A stretch of 64,000 nucleotides of DNA, taken from contig NZ_JACCJY010000030.1 of NCBI RefSeq assembly GCF_014596085.1, positions 1-64,000 of the forward strand, written 5' to 3'. Positions 35,150 through 42,953 of the stretch are shown here, one piece after another. Position numbers and translations under genes: made by a program. Below the pieces are notes generated by a model that worked only from the letters and a program-made list of their open reading frames with translations, made no database searches and was not told where the DNA came from. This DNA comes from Azospirillum tabaci. GTDB lineage: Bacteria; Pseudomonadota; Alphaproteobacteria; Azospirillales; Azospirillaceae. The stretch's first letter is position 1. Every line of letters starts with the position of its first letter.

Positions 35150-36466
35150 TCAGTTCGACGCGCCGCCGGCGAAGGGTTCGACCGTCTCCAGCCCGTATCC
35201 CGCCTCCTGCCAGCGCATGGCACCGTCGGAATACCAATAGACGTTGCCGTATCCCCATTCCACGGCGCGCTTCGCGGCGTTCCAGGACATCCAGCAGTCC
35301 GGCTCGCAGAAGAAGACCAGCCGGGACGCGCGATCCCCGCCGGTCAGCGTCTCCAGCCCGGCGCGGAAATAGCGCTCCTGCTCGCCCGTGAGGCTGCCGT
35401 AGCCGACGTTGGGCAGCCAGACCGCCCCCGGCAGGCTGCGGCGGGGCGGGGGAACCCACACGGCCGGTGCCGGGCGGTCCGCCGGACGGGGTGGGGCGGG
35501 CATCACGTCGATCAGCCGCGTGTCGGGAAAGTGTTCGATCAGCCGCCGCAGCTCCGCCAGGGTCACGGTGGAAGCACCGGACAGGCCGGCGGGAGTCGGG
35601 GCGCGGTACTGGTCCATCCGGTAGCCCGGCGGCTCCATGGCAGCGGCGGTCTTCAGCGCACCGTCCGGGCCGATGAGCGGGACGTGATAGCGCAGCAGGA
35701 TGCGGTCGATATCGTCCTGGCGGCGCTTTATGAAGTCGTTCAGCCAATGCTTCCACTCCGGCTCGTCGGCGCGGATGCCCATGGAGATGTTGAATTGCAG
35801 CCGGGCGACCGCCGGTTCCTTGACCAGCGGCACGACGGTCAGCGGCTCCGTCTGCTGGGCGGCGAAATAGCCGGCGATCGGACCCCAGATCAGCGCGGCG
35901 TCGGTCTTGCCGGCGGCCACATCCTCGATGGCGTCGCGGGCCGGGTTGTTGGCGCGCGTGTCGGTGTTGAGCTGGTAGGGCTCGGTCCGGGTGATGCCAT
36001 AGAGCCGCAGCAGATTGACCGCGGGGGTCTTCTCGACAACGCCGATGCGGGCGTCCTTCAGGGACGGATCGCCCACGCTTTCCGCCTTGATGCCCGACTT
36101 GGTGCGATAGACGAGGGAATAGACGGTCCGGTAGTAAGGGTTGGTGTTCTGCATCAGCTCTTCGCCGGACGCCGTGCCCATCACAAGGTCGCACTGCCGT
36201 GCGCGCAGCGTGTTGCGGACGAAGCCGATGGTCTGGGGCCACCAGTAATAGGTCACCGGCTTCTTCAGATCCTCGCCGATGAGCCGGGCGATTTCATTCT
36301 CGAAGCCCTCCATCTTCTCGTTGGAGTAGGGCAGGAGATTGCCGTCGGCGCAGACGCGCACCGTCTCGCGCTCCGTCACCTCGACGGCGCGGGCCGGGGA
36401 CGCCGTCGCGCCGGACAGCAGCGCCGCGGCGATGGCGACGGCGATGAGCGCAGAAGGCTTTGCCAT
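35150..36466 (-). CDS. xoxJ: XoxJ-like periplasmic binding protein fused to a CxxxCW rhodanese-like domain
   Basis: 438 residues. Signal peptide 1-28 (PARA-VEV). Residues 30-270 form a solute-binding fold as in MoxJ/XoxJ (VRVCADGNLLPYSNEKMEGFENEIA in part, QCDLVMGTASGEELM, TDAALIWGPIAGYF). Residues about 298-438 are a second domain with CEPDCW (Cys387, Cys391, Trp392) followed by MSWNAAKRAVEWGYGNVYWY, the signature of the separate CXXCW-motif protein of PQQ catabolism clusters. XoxJ is thought to help activate XoxF. It follows xoxG by 19 bases. The stand-alone CXXCW gene is missing from the neighbouring ABC module, so this domain may replace it. Confidence 0.88.
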   Translation of the reverse strand: MAKPSALIAVAIAAALLSGATASPARAVEVTERETVRVCADGNLLPYSNEKMEGFENEIARLIGEDLKKPVTYYWWPQTIGFVRNTLRARQCDLVMGTASGEELMQNTNPYYRTVYSLVYRTKSGIKAESVGDPSLKDARIGVVEKTPAVNLLRLYGITRTEPYQLNTDTRANNPARDAIEDVAAGKTDAALIWGPIAGYFAAQQTEPLTVVPLVKEPAVARLQFNISMGIRADEPEWKHWLNDFIKRRQDDIDRILLRYHVPLIGPDGALKTAAAMEPPGYRMDQYRAPTPAGLSGASTVTLAELRRLIEHFPDTRLIDVMPAPPRPADRPAPAVWVPPPRRSLPGAVWLPNVGYGSLTGEQERYFRAGLETLTGGDRASRLVFFCEPDCWMSWNAAKRAVEWGYGNVYWYSDGAMRWQEAGYGLETVEPFAGGASN

Positions 36467-36485
36467 GGATGGTCCCCCTGCCGGA

Positions 36486-36923
36486 TCAGCCGCCGATGCG
36501 TTGCGGGCGTCCACCGGGCAGCGCTCCGTCCGCCCGCGCCTTCAGGTAGCGGTAGATGTCGTCCAGATGGTCCATGATGTTCGGGTCGAGGCCGAAGGAG
36601 GGCATCACCTTGTCCCCGGTGGCGCCCTGATTCTGGCGGCCGTTGACCACGACCTCCTTGAAGTCGTCGTAGCTGAGGCGCTTGAGAGAGTCCGCGAGGC
36701 TGGGGGCGAAGGACGACCCCGATGCGTCGAAGCCGTGGCAGGTGTGGCAGGTCGCGTGGAAGCGGCGATAGCCGTTGTAGGTTCCCTTGTCCACCTGACC
36801 GTCCTTGACGATGTAGGTCGGCATGCCATCGGGGGTCGTGGGCGCGTCCTGTGCCAAGGCGGCGAAACAGGCGACCGTACCCGCCGTCAGCATGCCGGTC
36901 AGCAAGCCAAGTCTGCGTTTCAT
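36486..36923 (-). CDS. xoxG: Cytochrome c XoxG, electron acceptor of XoxF
   Basis: 145 residues with a signal peptide ending ALA-QDA. A single heme site CHTCH (Cys59-His63) and the likely axial Met107 in VMPSF make it a class I cytochrome c. Position directly after xoxF identifies it as the dedicated periplasmic electron acceptor. A 101-base spacer with a strong hairpin separates it from xoxF. Confidence 0.94.
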   Translation of the reverse strand: MKRRLGLLTGMLTAGTVACFAALAQDAPTTPDGMPTYIVKDGQVDKGTYNGYRRFHATCHTCHGFDASGSSFAPSLADSLKRLSYDDFKEVVVNGRQNQGATGDKVMPSFGLDPNIMDHLDDIYRYLKARADGALPGGRPQRIGG

Positions 36924-36985
36924 GTGTGTCGAGTTCCTTGCCCGTTTGCCGGGCCGCAGTGGAAGCCGGAGGCCGGAAAGCAAAG

Positions 36986-37011
36986 CCCCCGGTGCGTTGC
37001 GGCACCGGGGG
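36986..37011 (-). terminator. Hairpin between xoxF and xoxG
   Basis: The arms CCCCCGGTGC (36986-36995) and GCACCGGGGG (37002-37011) are a perfect 10-bp stem with a 6-base loop. On the minus strand the stem is followed by CTTTGCTTTCC. It lies 13 bases after the xoxF stop. It could be a partial terminator, or protect the xoxF mRNA 3' end, giving more XoxF than XoxG. Confidence 0.7.
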
Positions 37012-37024
37012 ACAGGTCTGCCGA

Positions 37025-38908
37025 TCACTTCTGGTCCGGGACGTGGAACACCGTCAGGACCCCGCCGAGCTGCGTGTACTCGCCCAGCGACTGGTGGGCA
37101 CCGACGGCGCCGAGGCCGGCGGTCGCCACGCCCGTCCCACCGGCGCGGTTGGGATGGACGGCCTGATGCCACTGGTTCGCCCCGGATTCCTGGGTCAGAC
37201 CGGCGGCGAGACCGATGCCGGCCCAGCCGCCGACGCCGGACAGGACGGCCACATACTGCTTGCCGTTGTGGGTGTAGGTGTTGATGTTGCCGATGATGCC
37301 GGACGGGGTCTTGAACCGCCACAGCTCGTTGCCGTCCTTCATGTCGACGGCGACGATGTAGCCTTCCAGGGTCCCATAATAGGCCACGCCACCCTTGGTG
37401 GACAGGGCGCCGCTCCACACCGCGAACCGCTCCGGCCGCGACCAGACGATCTTGCCGGCCGCCGCATCCCAGGCGATGAAGTTGCCCATGCCGCCGTGAG
37501 AGTTCGGCGTCGGGTACATCGATACGGTCGAGCCGACATAGGCCTGCCCCGCCGTGTAGGAGACGGAGAACGGCTCGTAGTCCATGCAGATGTGGTTGGT
37601 CGGGACGTAGAACAGCCCGGTGTCCGGCGAGAAGGAAGCCGGCTGCTGGTCCTTGGTGCCGAGTGCGGCCGGGCACACGGCGGCGGTGTTCTTGTCCTCG
37701 CCGTTGGCGAAGGTGCTGTATTTGTCAACGACGTTCGGCCGTCCGGTCTTCATGTCGACGTCGGTCGCCCAGTTGACCGTCGGGTCGTATTTCTGCGCGA
37801 CGAGCAGCTCGCCGGTCGCCCGGTCCAGGGTGTAGGCGAAGCCGTTGCGGTCGAAGTTGACCAGGACCTTGCGCTGCTGGCCGTTCATGTTGATGTTGGC
37901 CAGGATGTTCTCGTTCACGCCGTCGAAGTCCCATTCATCGAACGGTGTCTTCTGGTAGACCCACTTCGCCTCCCCGGTGTCGGGATCGCGCGCGAAGATG
38001 GTCATCGACCATTTGTTGTCGCTCTTCGCCCGGTCCTTGTCGACGGCGCGCTGCGTCGGGTTCCAAGTGCCGGGGTTGCCGGTGCCGTAATAGATCAGGT
38101 TGAGTTCGGGATCGTAGGTGTACCAGCCCCAAGTGGTCCCGCCGCCGCGCTTCCATTCCTCGCCCGGCCATGTCGAGACGCCGAGATCCTTTTGCCCGAT
38201 GGGTTTGCCCATCATCATCGTCTTCGACGGGTCGATCTTCACGTCTGCGTCGGGGCCGGTCGAGAAGGCCCGCCACACCATCTTGCCGCTGTTCGTGTCG
38301 TAGGCCGTCAGATGCCCGCGCACGCCGAACTCGCCGCCGCTGATCCCGACGAAGACCTTGTCCTTGACCACCAGCGGGGCCGCCGTCAGGGTCTCGCCCT
38401 TGGTGTGGTCGCCGTTCTTGGCCTTCCAGACCTCCTTGCCGGTCTTGGCGTCGAGCGCGACCAGCGTGTTGTCCGCCTGGGCCAGGAAGACCTTGCCGTC
38501 GGCGACCGCGACGCCGCGGTTGACGGTGTCGCAGCACATCACCGGGATGACGGTCGGGTCCTGGACCGATTCATATTTCCAGATGACCCGCCCCGGGTTG
38601 TTGAGGTCCAGCGCGAAGACCTTGTTGGGGAACGGCGTGTGAATGTACATCACATCGCCGACGACGATCGGACCGCCTTCATGGCCGCGCAGAACCCCGG
38701 TCGAGAACGACCACGCGACCTGAAGATTCTTGACGTTGTTCGTGGTGATCTGGTCGAGCGGGCTGTAACGCTGTCCGGCATAGTTGCCGAGCTGAGACGC
38801 CCAATTGTTGGGGTTCGCTTCATTCTTCAGAATGCTGTCATTCGCAGAAACCGAGCCGGCGGCGACGACAGCGACAGACGCCAGGAGCCAGCAAGACAAC
38901 ACTTTCAT
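37025..38908 (-). CDS. xoxF: Lanthanide-dependent PQQ methanol dehydrogenase XoxF
   Basis: 627 residues. Signal peptide 1-22 (SVSA-NDS). The eight-bladed quinoprotein propeller has the adjacent cysteine pair Cys125-Cys126, Glu193 and Asn278 as metal ligands, and WDFDG with Asp327 (catalytic) and Asp329. The second aspartate is the residue that separates lanthanide XoxF from calcium MxaF, which has Ala there. It oxidises methanol to formaldehyde or formate in the periplasm. xoxF-xoxG-xoxJ form the operon, read from a promoter about 170 bases upstream. No mxaFI genes are present. Confidence 0.97.
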   Translation of the reverse strand: MKVLSCWLLASVAVVAAGSVSANDSILKNEANPNNWASQLGNYAGQRYSPLDQITTNNVKNLQVAWSFSTGVLRGHEGGPIVVGDVMYIHTPFPNKVFALDLNNPGRVIWKYESVQDPTVIPVMCCDTVNRGVAVADGKVFLAQADNTLVALDAKTGKEVWKAKNGDHTKGETLTAAPLVVKDKVFVGISGGEFGVRGHLTAYDTNSGKMVWRAFSTGPDADVKIDPSKTMMMGKPIGQKDLGVSTWPGEEWKRGGGTTWGWYTYDPELNLIYYGTGNPGTWNPTQRAVDKDRAKSDNKWSMTIFARDPDTGEAKWVYQKTPFDEWDFDGVNENILANINMNGQQRKVLVNFDRNGFAYTLDRATGELLVAQKYDPTVNWATDVDMKTGRPNVVDKYSTFANGEDKNTAAVCPAALGTKDQQPASFSPDTGLFYVPTNHICMDYEPFSVSYTAGQAYVGSTVSMYPTPNSHGGMGNFIAWDAAAGKIVWSRPERFAVWSGALSTKGGVAYYGTLEGYIVAVDMKDGNELWRFKTPSGIIGNINTYTHNGKQYVAVLSGVGGWAGIGLAAGLTQESGANQWHQAVHPNRAGGTGVATAGLGAVGAHQSLGEYTQLGGVLTVFHVPDQK

Positions 38909-39030
38909 GACGATCCCTCCCGTGGTGGCGCTTATTGTTTACCCAAAAACCAATGGGCTTCTTGCTTATGAGTGCGGCGCTGCGTGCAAAAGGGCGCTGT
39001 CGCGCGAATGTCATCGCGCGGTATGGTCGG

Positions 39031-39051
39031 TTCTGAATTCAATATTCAGAA
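39031..39051. promoter_or_regulatory. Palindrome in the xoxF leader, candidate operator
   Basis: TTCTGAAT-TCAAT-ATTCAGAA is a perfect 8-bp inverted repeat with a 5-base spacer. It lies just downstream of the predicted xoxF promoter, in the position of a repressor site. A second dyad CGCGCGA/TCGCGCG is at 39001-39020 and could form a hairpin in the leader RNA. Confidence 0.6.
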
Positions 39052-39075
39052 AAGCTGACGCCAAATTGGTACTTA

Positions 39076-39104
39076 ATGCTATATTGGAGCCATCTTCTCG
39101 TCAA
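39076..39104 (-). promoter_or_regulatory. Predicted sigma-70 promoter of xoxF
   Basis: On the minus strand TTGACG (39104-39099) and TAGCAT (39081-39076) are separated by exactly 17 bases. Transcription would start near 39069, giving a leader of about 160 bases to the xoxF ATG. The surrounding DNA is AT-rich relative to the genes. Confidence 0.6.
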
Positions 39105-39398
39105 GGCTCTGGAGAATAGAAAACGACAAACAATCGTCTTGCACCAGATTTATCCAGGCATGTCCACAAATTGGTAGTAAGAGGATAATCCCTTAAAAAT
39201 ATGATTTTGCGATTTATTTACTTGCAGTTTCCGGCATGAATTTTGTGCGAAGCAGCAAGTTTTGTTGCAGAGCAGCATGATTGCGTGCGGCCCGATCCAC
39301 CACTCGGACTGTTGGGGAGGGTATTCCGGCCTTCGTCCGTCTTGGCGGAAGTGTCAAAGGCGCCGGTTTATCAGTCTTGCATACAGGAATGACAGGCC
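39105..39398. other. AT-rich spacer upstream of xoxF and the small protein gene
   Basis: No gene could be supported here. The stretch is clearly poorer in GC than the rest of the window and must hold the promoter of the small plus-strand gene at 39399. I see no defined operator or repeat. Confidence 0.5.
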
Positions 39399-39593
39399 AT
39401 GTTTGAGCTGGTTCTGGTGATCTGTTTGGCCATGCGGCCGGACCAATGCGCCGTCGAACGTCCGCCCTCCATCGAACGGTATCCGACCGCCATAGAGTGC
39501 ACACGCAACAGCTATGTCCACGTCGTGCGTTGGCTCGTGGAGCATCCCAATTGGAACGTCCGCCAATGGCGGTGCGAACAGCCCGGGGCCTGA
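39399..39593 (+). CDS. Small four-cysteine protein, paralogue 1
   Basis: 64 residues starting MFELVLVICLAMRPDQC. Cysteines at 9, 17, 34 and 59 and an HP pair at 49-50 line up with the protein at 39938-40156, so the two are paralogues: MF-x-L-x(4)-CLA-x(2)-P-x-QC ... C ... HP ... C. The N-terminal hydrophobic stretch is short and does not look like a full signal peptide. AGGAATGACAGG precedes the ATG. Function unknown; the spacing of cysteines suggests metal binding or disulfides. Confidence 0.7.
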   Translation: MFELVLVICLAMRPDQCAVERPPSIERYPTAIECTRNSYVHVVRWLVEHPNWNVRQWRCEQPGA

Positions 39594-39594
39594 C

Positions 39595-39630
39595 GCCGGC
39601 GCAGAGCGATTCGCCGGCGCAGAGCGATTC
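39595..39630. repeat. Exact 18-bp tandem duplication
   Basis: Two adjacent perfect copies of GCCGGCGCAGAGCGATTC directly after the stop of paralogue 1. The rest of the 344-base gap to the next gene (up to 39937) holds no supported gene; a short AACGG/CCGTT hairpin lies near 39640-39662. Confidence 0.8.
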
Positions 39631-39937
39631 AAAGACACGAAACGGTCCACTCAACGTTCCGTTGACTCACGGCACGCCGACTCCAGACTTGCGCGAACGC
39701 TTCCTTGGAGCTTGCGACCGCTTTCGCTTCGTCCCGTCCTCATCGGCTTCGCAATCTCCTGCGATTTAGGCATTGGTTAACCTTCGATGCCTAATGATTC
39801 GGCGCCTTGTGGCTTGGCTCATTTCTGAGCAGCCAGAATCCCGTCATCCTGCCCCTGTCCTGGGCATGGCATGCGGCTTGCTCACGCTGATCCAGTCGAT
39901 GTTGGCACAGCCGTGCTGTTGCAGTTTGGAGCGCCCG

Positions 39938-40156
39938 ATGTTTGTTACCTTGTCGATGATTTTCTGCCTGGCGTCCGATCCGACCCAGTGCCGGACGATC
40001 AACCCGATGATTCCCGACAGTGAGCCCCTGACCATGTCGAGTTGCCCGATCGCCGGTCAGATCGAGAGCGCCAAGTGGATCAACGACCACCCGAAGTACG
40101 AGCTTCAGCGCATCCAATGCACGGTGGGCAAGCGGTTCAAGCAGCAGGGCGCGTGA
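39938..40156 (+). CDS. Small four-cysteine protein, paralogue 2
   Basis: 72 residues starting MFVTLSMIFCLASDPTQC with cysteines at 10, 18, 36 and 61 and the HP pair at 51-52. It shares the CLA-x(2)-P-x-QC pattern and length with paralogue 1. TTGGAGCGCCCG before the ATG is a good ribosome-binding site; upstream in-frame starts would add a non-conserved extension. Function unknown. Confidence 0.72.
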   Translation: MFVTLSMIFCLASDPTQCRTINPMIPDSEPLTMSSCPIAGQIESAKWINDHPKYELQRIQCTVGKRFKQQGA

Positions 40157-40186
40157 GGGATTGACGGGGGACGGCTCGGTGCCGTC

Positions 40187-41587
40187 TCACGCCAGCGCCG
40201 CGGCCCGGCGCAGGTCGGCCACGAACGCCGCCTGCGCACGCCGCCGCTCCTCGTCCCCCGGAAGCCTCAGCAGGTAGGAGGGGTGGACGGTGACGAAGCC
40301 GCTCCACCCGTCGAAGGCCATCGGTCCCCGCTCGCGCAGAACCGCGACGGGCCGTCCGCTCAGCGCCAAAGCCGCGGTGGCCCCCAGCGCGACGACGAGG
40401 CGGGGGCGGACGAAGCCCAGCTCGGTCATCAGCCACCAGCGGTAATGCTTGACCTCGCCGGCGGTGGGGGACTGGTGGATGCGCCGCTTGCCGCGCTGGA
40501 TGAACTTGAAGTGCTTGACGGCGTTGGTCAGGTAGAGACCGCCGCGGTCGATGCCGGCCTCCTCCAGCGCGGCGGTCAGCAACTGGCCGGCGGGGCCGAC
40601 GAAGGGGCGGCCGTCGCGGTCCTCCTGATCGCCCGGTTGCTCGCCGACGATGGCGATGGCGGCACCCTCCGGCCCCTCGCCCAGCACCGCCCGCGTCGCG
40701 CCCGGCACCAGCGGTTCGGAGCGCCGGATCAGGCGGTTCAACTCGGCGAGGCTCTCCGGGGCCTGCCGGGCCATGGCCGCCACGGCCTTCTCGGGCATGC
40801 GGCGGCGCGGAACGGCGGCCTCCGCCTCCAGCATGGCCTGGACGCGGGTGGGGGCGGAGCGGACCATGGCCGGGATGGCCGCCGTCTCCGGCATGTTGGC
40901 CCAGTATTTCCGCGGCATTTCCGCCCGCATGGCCGTCGGGTTGACCCGCGCGGGGTTGAAGGTGCTCTCGTAATAGCGTTGCCAGCCCTCGGCGAAGCGG
41001 TCGTCGGCCAGGGAGTCCGGGCGCTCGGCGGGCGGGCCGGTCATCAGGCGTTGACGGTCCCAATGCAACGAGCCCTTCGGCGTCAGGATCGTCCACACCA
41101 TGCTTTCAAAACGCTCGACAAAGAAGGGGGCGACGGCCTCGACAATGTGGTGGTCGGGCTCGAACCACGCGACGTAGCGTTCCCCGCCGTCAGGGCCAGG
41201 GAGTGCGCGGAAGCGCAGGAAGGCGTGCATCTTGTGAATGTCCCGGCGCACCGCCTTGTCGAGCCGCTCCAGCCGGTGCACCAGCGGGTCGGCGTGCTGG
41301 TCGAGCAGAGCCCGCTCACCGTTCAGCACCCGCCAGACCAGTCGGTGGAGCAGGGCGTAGCGTTCCGGATCGCTGTGGCAGACGACGGTTTCGATCAGCC
41401 GACCGACCGCCTGGGGCAGGAAGACCGGCGCGCCGTCTTCGGACGGCGGGGCTTCATCACCAAACAGCGATGGCGCGCCGACGCTCCACAGCACCTCGTC
41501 GGGCGCCGTCCGGGCGGCGGCGAGGCGGCGCACCGCTTGGCGGAAGCCGCCGAGGTCCGCGCCCTCCCGCAAGGTGATCGTGAGCAT
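40187..41587 (-). CDS. udgX: UdgX-type uracil-DNA glycosylase with N-terminal DUF4130 domain
   Basis: 466 residues. Residues 1-240 form the DUF4130 domain that partners the radical SAM protein. Residues 285-466 are a family 4-like uracil-DNA glycosylase: GEQPGDQED (315-323), FVGPAGQLL (329-337), the KRRIH loop with His371, and HPSYLLR (435-441). In UdgX this His forms a covalent bond to the sugar after uracil removal. The start is 2 bases after the radical SAM stop. It is a DNA repair enzyme of the cytoplasm. Confidence 0.93.
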   Translation of the reverse strand: MLTITLREGADLGGFRQAVRRLAAARTAPDEVLWSVGAPSLFGDEAPPSEDGAPVFLPQAVGRLIETVVCHSDPERYALLHRLVWRVLNGERALLDQHADPLVHRLERLDKAVRRDIHKMHAFLRFRALPGPDGGERYVAWFEPDHHIVEAVAPFFVERFESMVWTILTPKGSLHWDRQRLMTGPPAERPDSLADDRFAEGWQRYYESTFNPARVNPTAMRAEMPRKYWANMPETAAIPAMVRSAPTRVQAMLEAEAAVPRRRMPEKAVAAMARQAPESLAELNRLIRRSEPLVPGATRAVLGEGPEGAAIAIVGEQPGDQEDRDGRPFVGPAGQLLTAALEEAGIDRGGLYLTNAVKHFKFIQRGKRRIHQSPTAGEVKHYRWWLMTELGFVRPRLVVALGATAALALSGRPVAVLRERGPMAFDGWSGFVTVHPSYLLRLPGDEERRRAQAAFVADLRRAAALA

Positions 41588-41589
41588 CG

Positions 41590-42804
41590 TCAGAACAGGC
41601 TCAGCTGGCTGGACGGCGTGACCAAGCGCTGGCGCAGATCCAGCCGGTCGGTCAGCCCGCCCACGGGGTGGTAATCGGCGGCGATCAGGAAGGGGCGGGC
41701 GCGCCGCAGCCCGCTCGACAGCCGCCCCAAATCCTCCATGCGCAGGCGGGTGTGGCGGCGCGCCGACAGGATCTTGTCCACGGCGCGCGCCCCCAGCCCC
41801 GGCACCCGCAGCAGCATCTCACGGTCGGCGCGGTTGACGTCCACCGGGAAGCGCTCGCGGTTCTTCAGCGCCCAGGCCAGCTTGGGGTCGATGCCGAGGT
41901 CGAGCATCCCGCCCTCGCCGCCGGACGCGATCTCCTCCACGGTGAAGCCGTAATAGCGCAGCAGCCAGTCGGCCTGATACAGCCGGTTCTCCCGCTGCAA
42001 AGGCGGCGGCTTGACCGGCAGCACAGAGCTGGCCTCCGGGATCGGGCTGAAGGCGGAGTAATAGACGCGGCGCAGCCCGTAGCGCTGGTAGAGCGTGCCG
42101 CTGGTCTCCAGGACCGAGCGGTCGGTGGCGTCGTCGGCGCCGACGATCAGCTGGGTGCTCTGGCCGGCGGGGGAGAAGCGGCGGCGTTCCTCCTTGGCCT
42201 CGACGATGCGCTCGTTGACCTGACCCATCACCGCCTTGATGGTGCCGCCGTTCTTCTCCGGCGCGAAGGCCTTCAGGCTGTGGTCGGAGGGCAGTTCGAG
42301 GTTGATCGACAGGCGGTCCGCCCACAACCCGGCCTGCTCGATCAGCCAAGGGCTGGCTTCGGGGATGGTCTTCAGGTGGATGTAGCCGGCAAAGCCGTGG
42401 TTGCGCCGCAGGGTCCGCGCCACCAGCATCATCTGCTCCATCGTGTGGTCCGGCGAGCGGATGATGCCGGAGGACAGGAACAGCCCCTCGATGCAGTTGC
42501 GCTTGTAGAAGCCGAGGGTCAGCGTCACCACCTCCTCCACCGTGAAGCGGGCGCGGCGGACGTTGGAGGAGCGCCGGTTGATGCAGTACACGCAGTCGAA
42601 CAGGCAGTGGTTGGTCAGCAGGATCTTCAGGAGCGAGACGCAGCGCCCGTCCGGCGTGTAGGCGTGGCAGATGCCGGCGCCGGTCGTCGAGCCCAGCCCC
42701 TCCTTGCCGCCGCGGCGCGGCTTGGCGCCGGACGAGGCGCAGGAGGCGTCGTATTTCGCCGCATCGGCCAGAATGCCGAGCTTCTCGATCAAGGCGTCGT
42801 CCAT
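41590..42804 (-). CDS. Putative DNA modification/repair radical SAM protein (UDG-linked)
   Basis: 404 residues. The radical SAM cluster motif is CLFDCVYC (Cys67, Cys71, Cys74), reached through SLLKILLTNH. The C-terminus carries a helix-hairpin-helix DNA-binding segment (VNRADREMLLRVPGLGARAVDKIL in part). The family is always paired with a DUF4130 protein; here that domain is fused to UdgX. Its substrate is not known. A LexA box 25 bases before the ATG points to SOS control of the pair. Confidence 0.9.
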   Translation of the reverse strand: MDDALIEKLGILADAAKYDASCASSGAKPRRGGKEGLGSTTGAGICHAYTPDGRCVSLLKILLTNHCLFDCVYCINRRSSNVRRARFTVEEVVTLTLGFYKRNCIEGLFLSSGIIRSPDHTMEQMMLVARTLRRNHGFAGYIHLKTIPEASPWLIEQAGLWADRLSINLELPSDHSLKAFAPEKNGGTIKAVMGQVNERIVEAKEERRRFSPAGQSTQLIVGADDATDRSVLETSGTLYQRYGLRRVYYSAFSPIPEASSVLPVKPPPLQRENRLYQADWLLRYYGFTVEEIASGGEGGMLDLGIDPKLAWALKNRERFPVDVNRADREMLLRVPGLGARAVDKILSARRHTRLRMEDLGRLSSGLRRARPFLIAADYHPVGGLTDRLDLRQRLVTPSSQLSLF

Positions 42805-42828
42805 CGTCCCATCCCACGGTGCGTGTGT

Positions 42829-42843
42829 GTTCTTAATATGTTC
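42829..42843. promoter_or_regulatory. LexA (SOS) box upstream of the radical SAM-udgX operon
   Basis: GTTCTTAATATGTTC matches exactly the alphaproteobacterial LexA site GTTC-N7-GTTC. It is centred 32 bases before the radical SAM start codon, inside the likely promoter. The operon should be repressed by LexA and induced by DNA damage. Confidence 0.82.
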
Positions 42844-42953
42844 TCGTCGGGGTGGGTGGCAAGCGGCGTGTGCGGCGGTGGGTGAGACAAAGTCCGACCC
42901 GTGTCTCTCCGCGGCAATCTTGGATGCCCGCGAAGCGGGACCACATATCCGGG

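Noticed and set aside
37025..38908. Calcium-dependent MxaF methanol dehydrogenase
   Set aside because: Asp329 in WDFDG and the absence of mxaI indicate XoxF.
39399..40156. Small proteins near xoxF as possible lanmodulin-type lanthanide binders
   Set aside because: They have no EF-hand loops; only the cysteine pattern is conserved.
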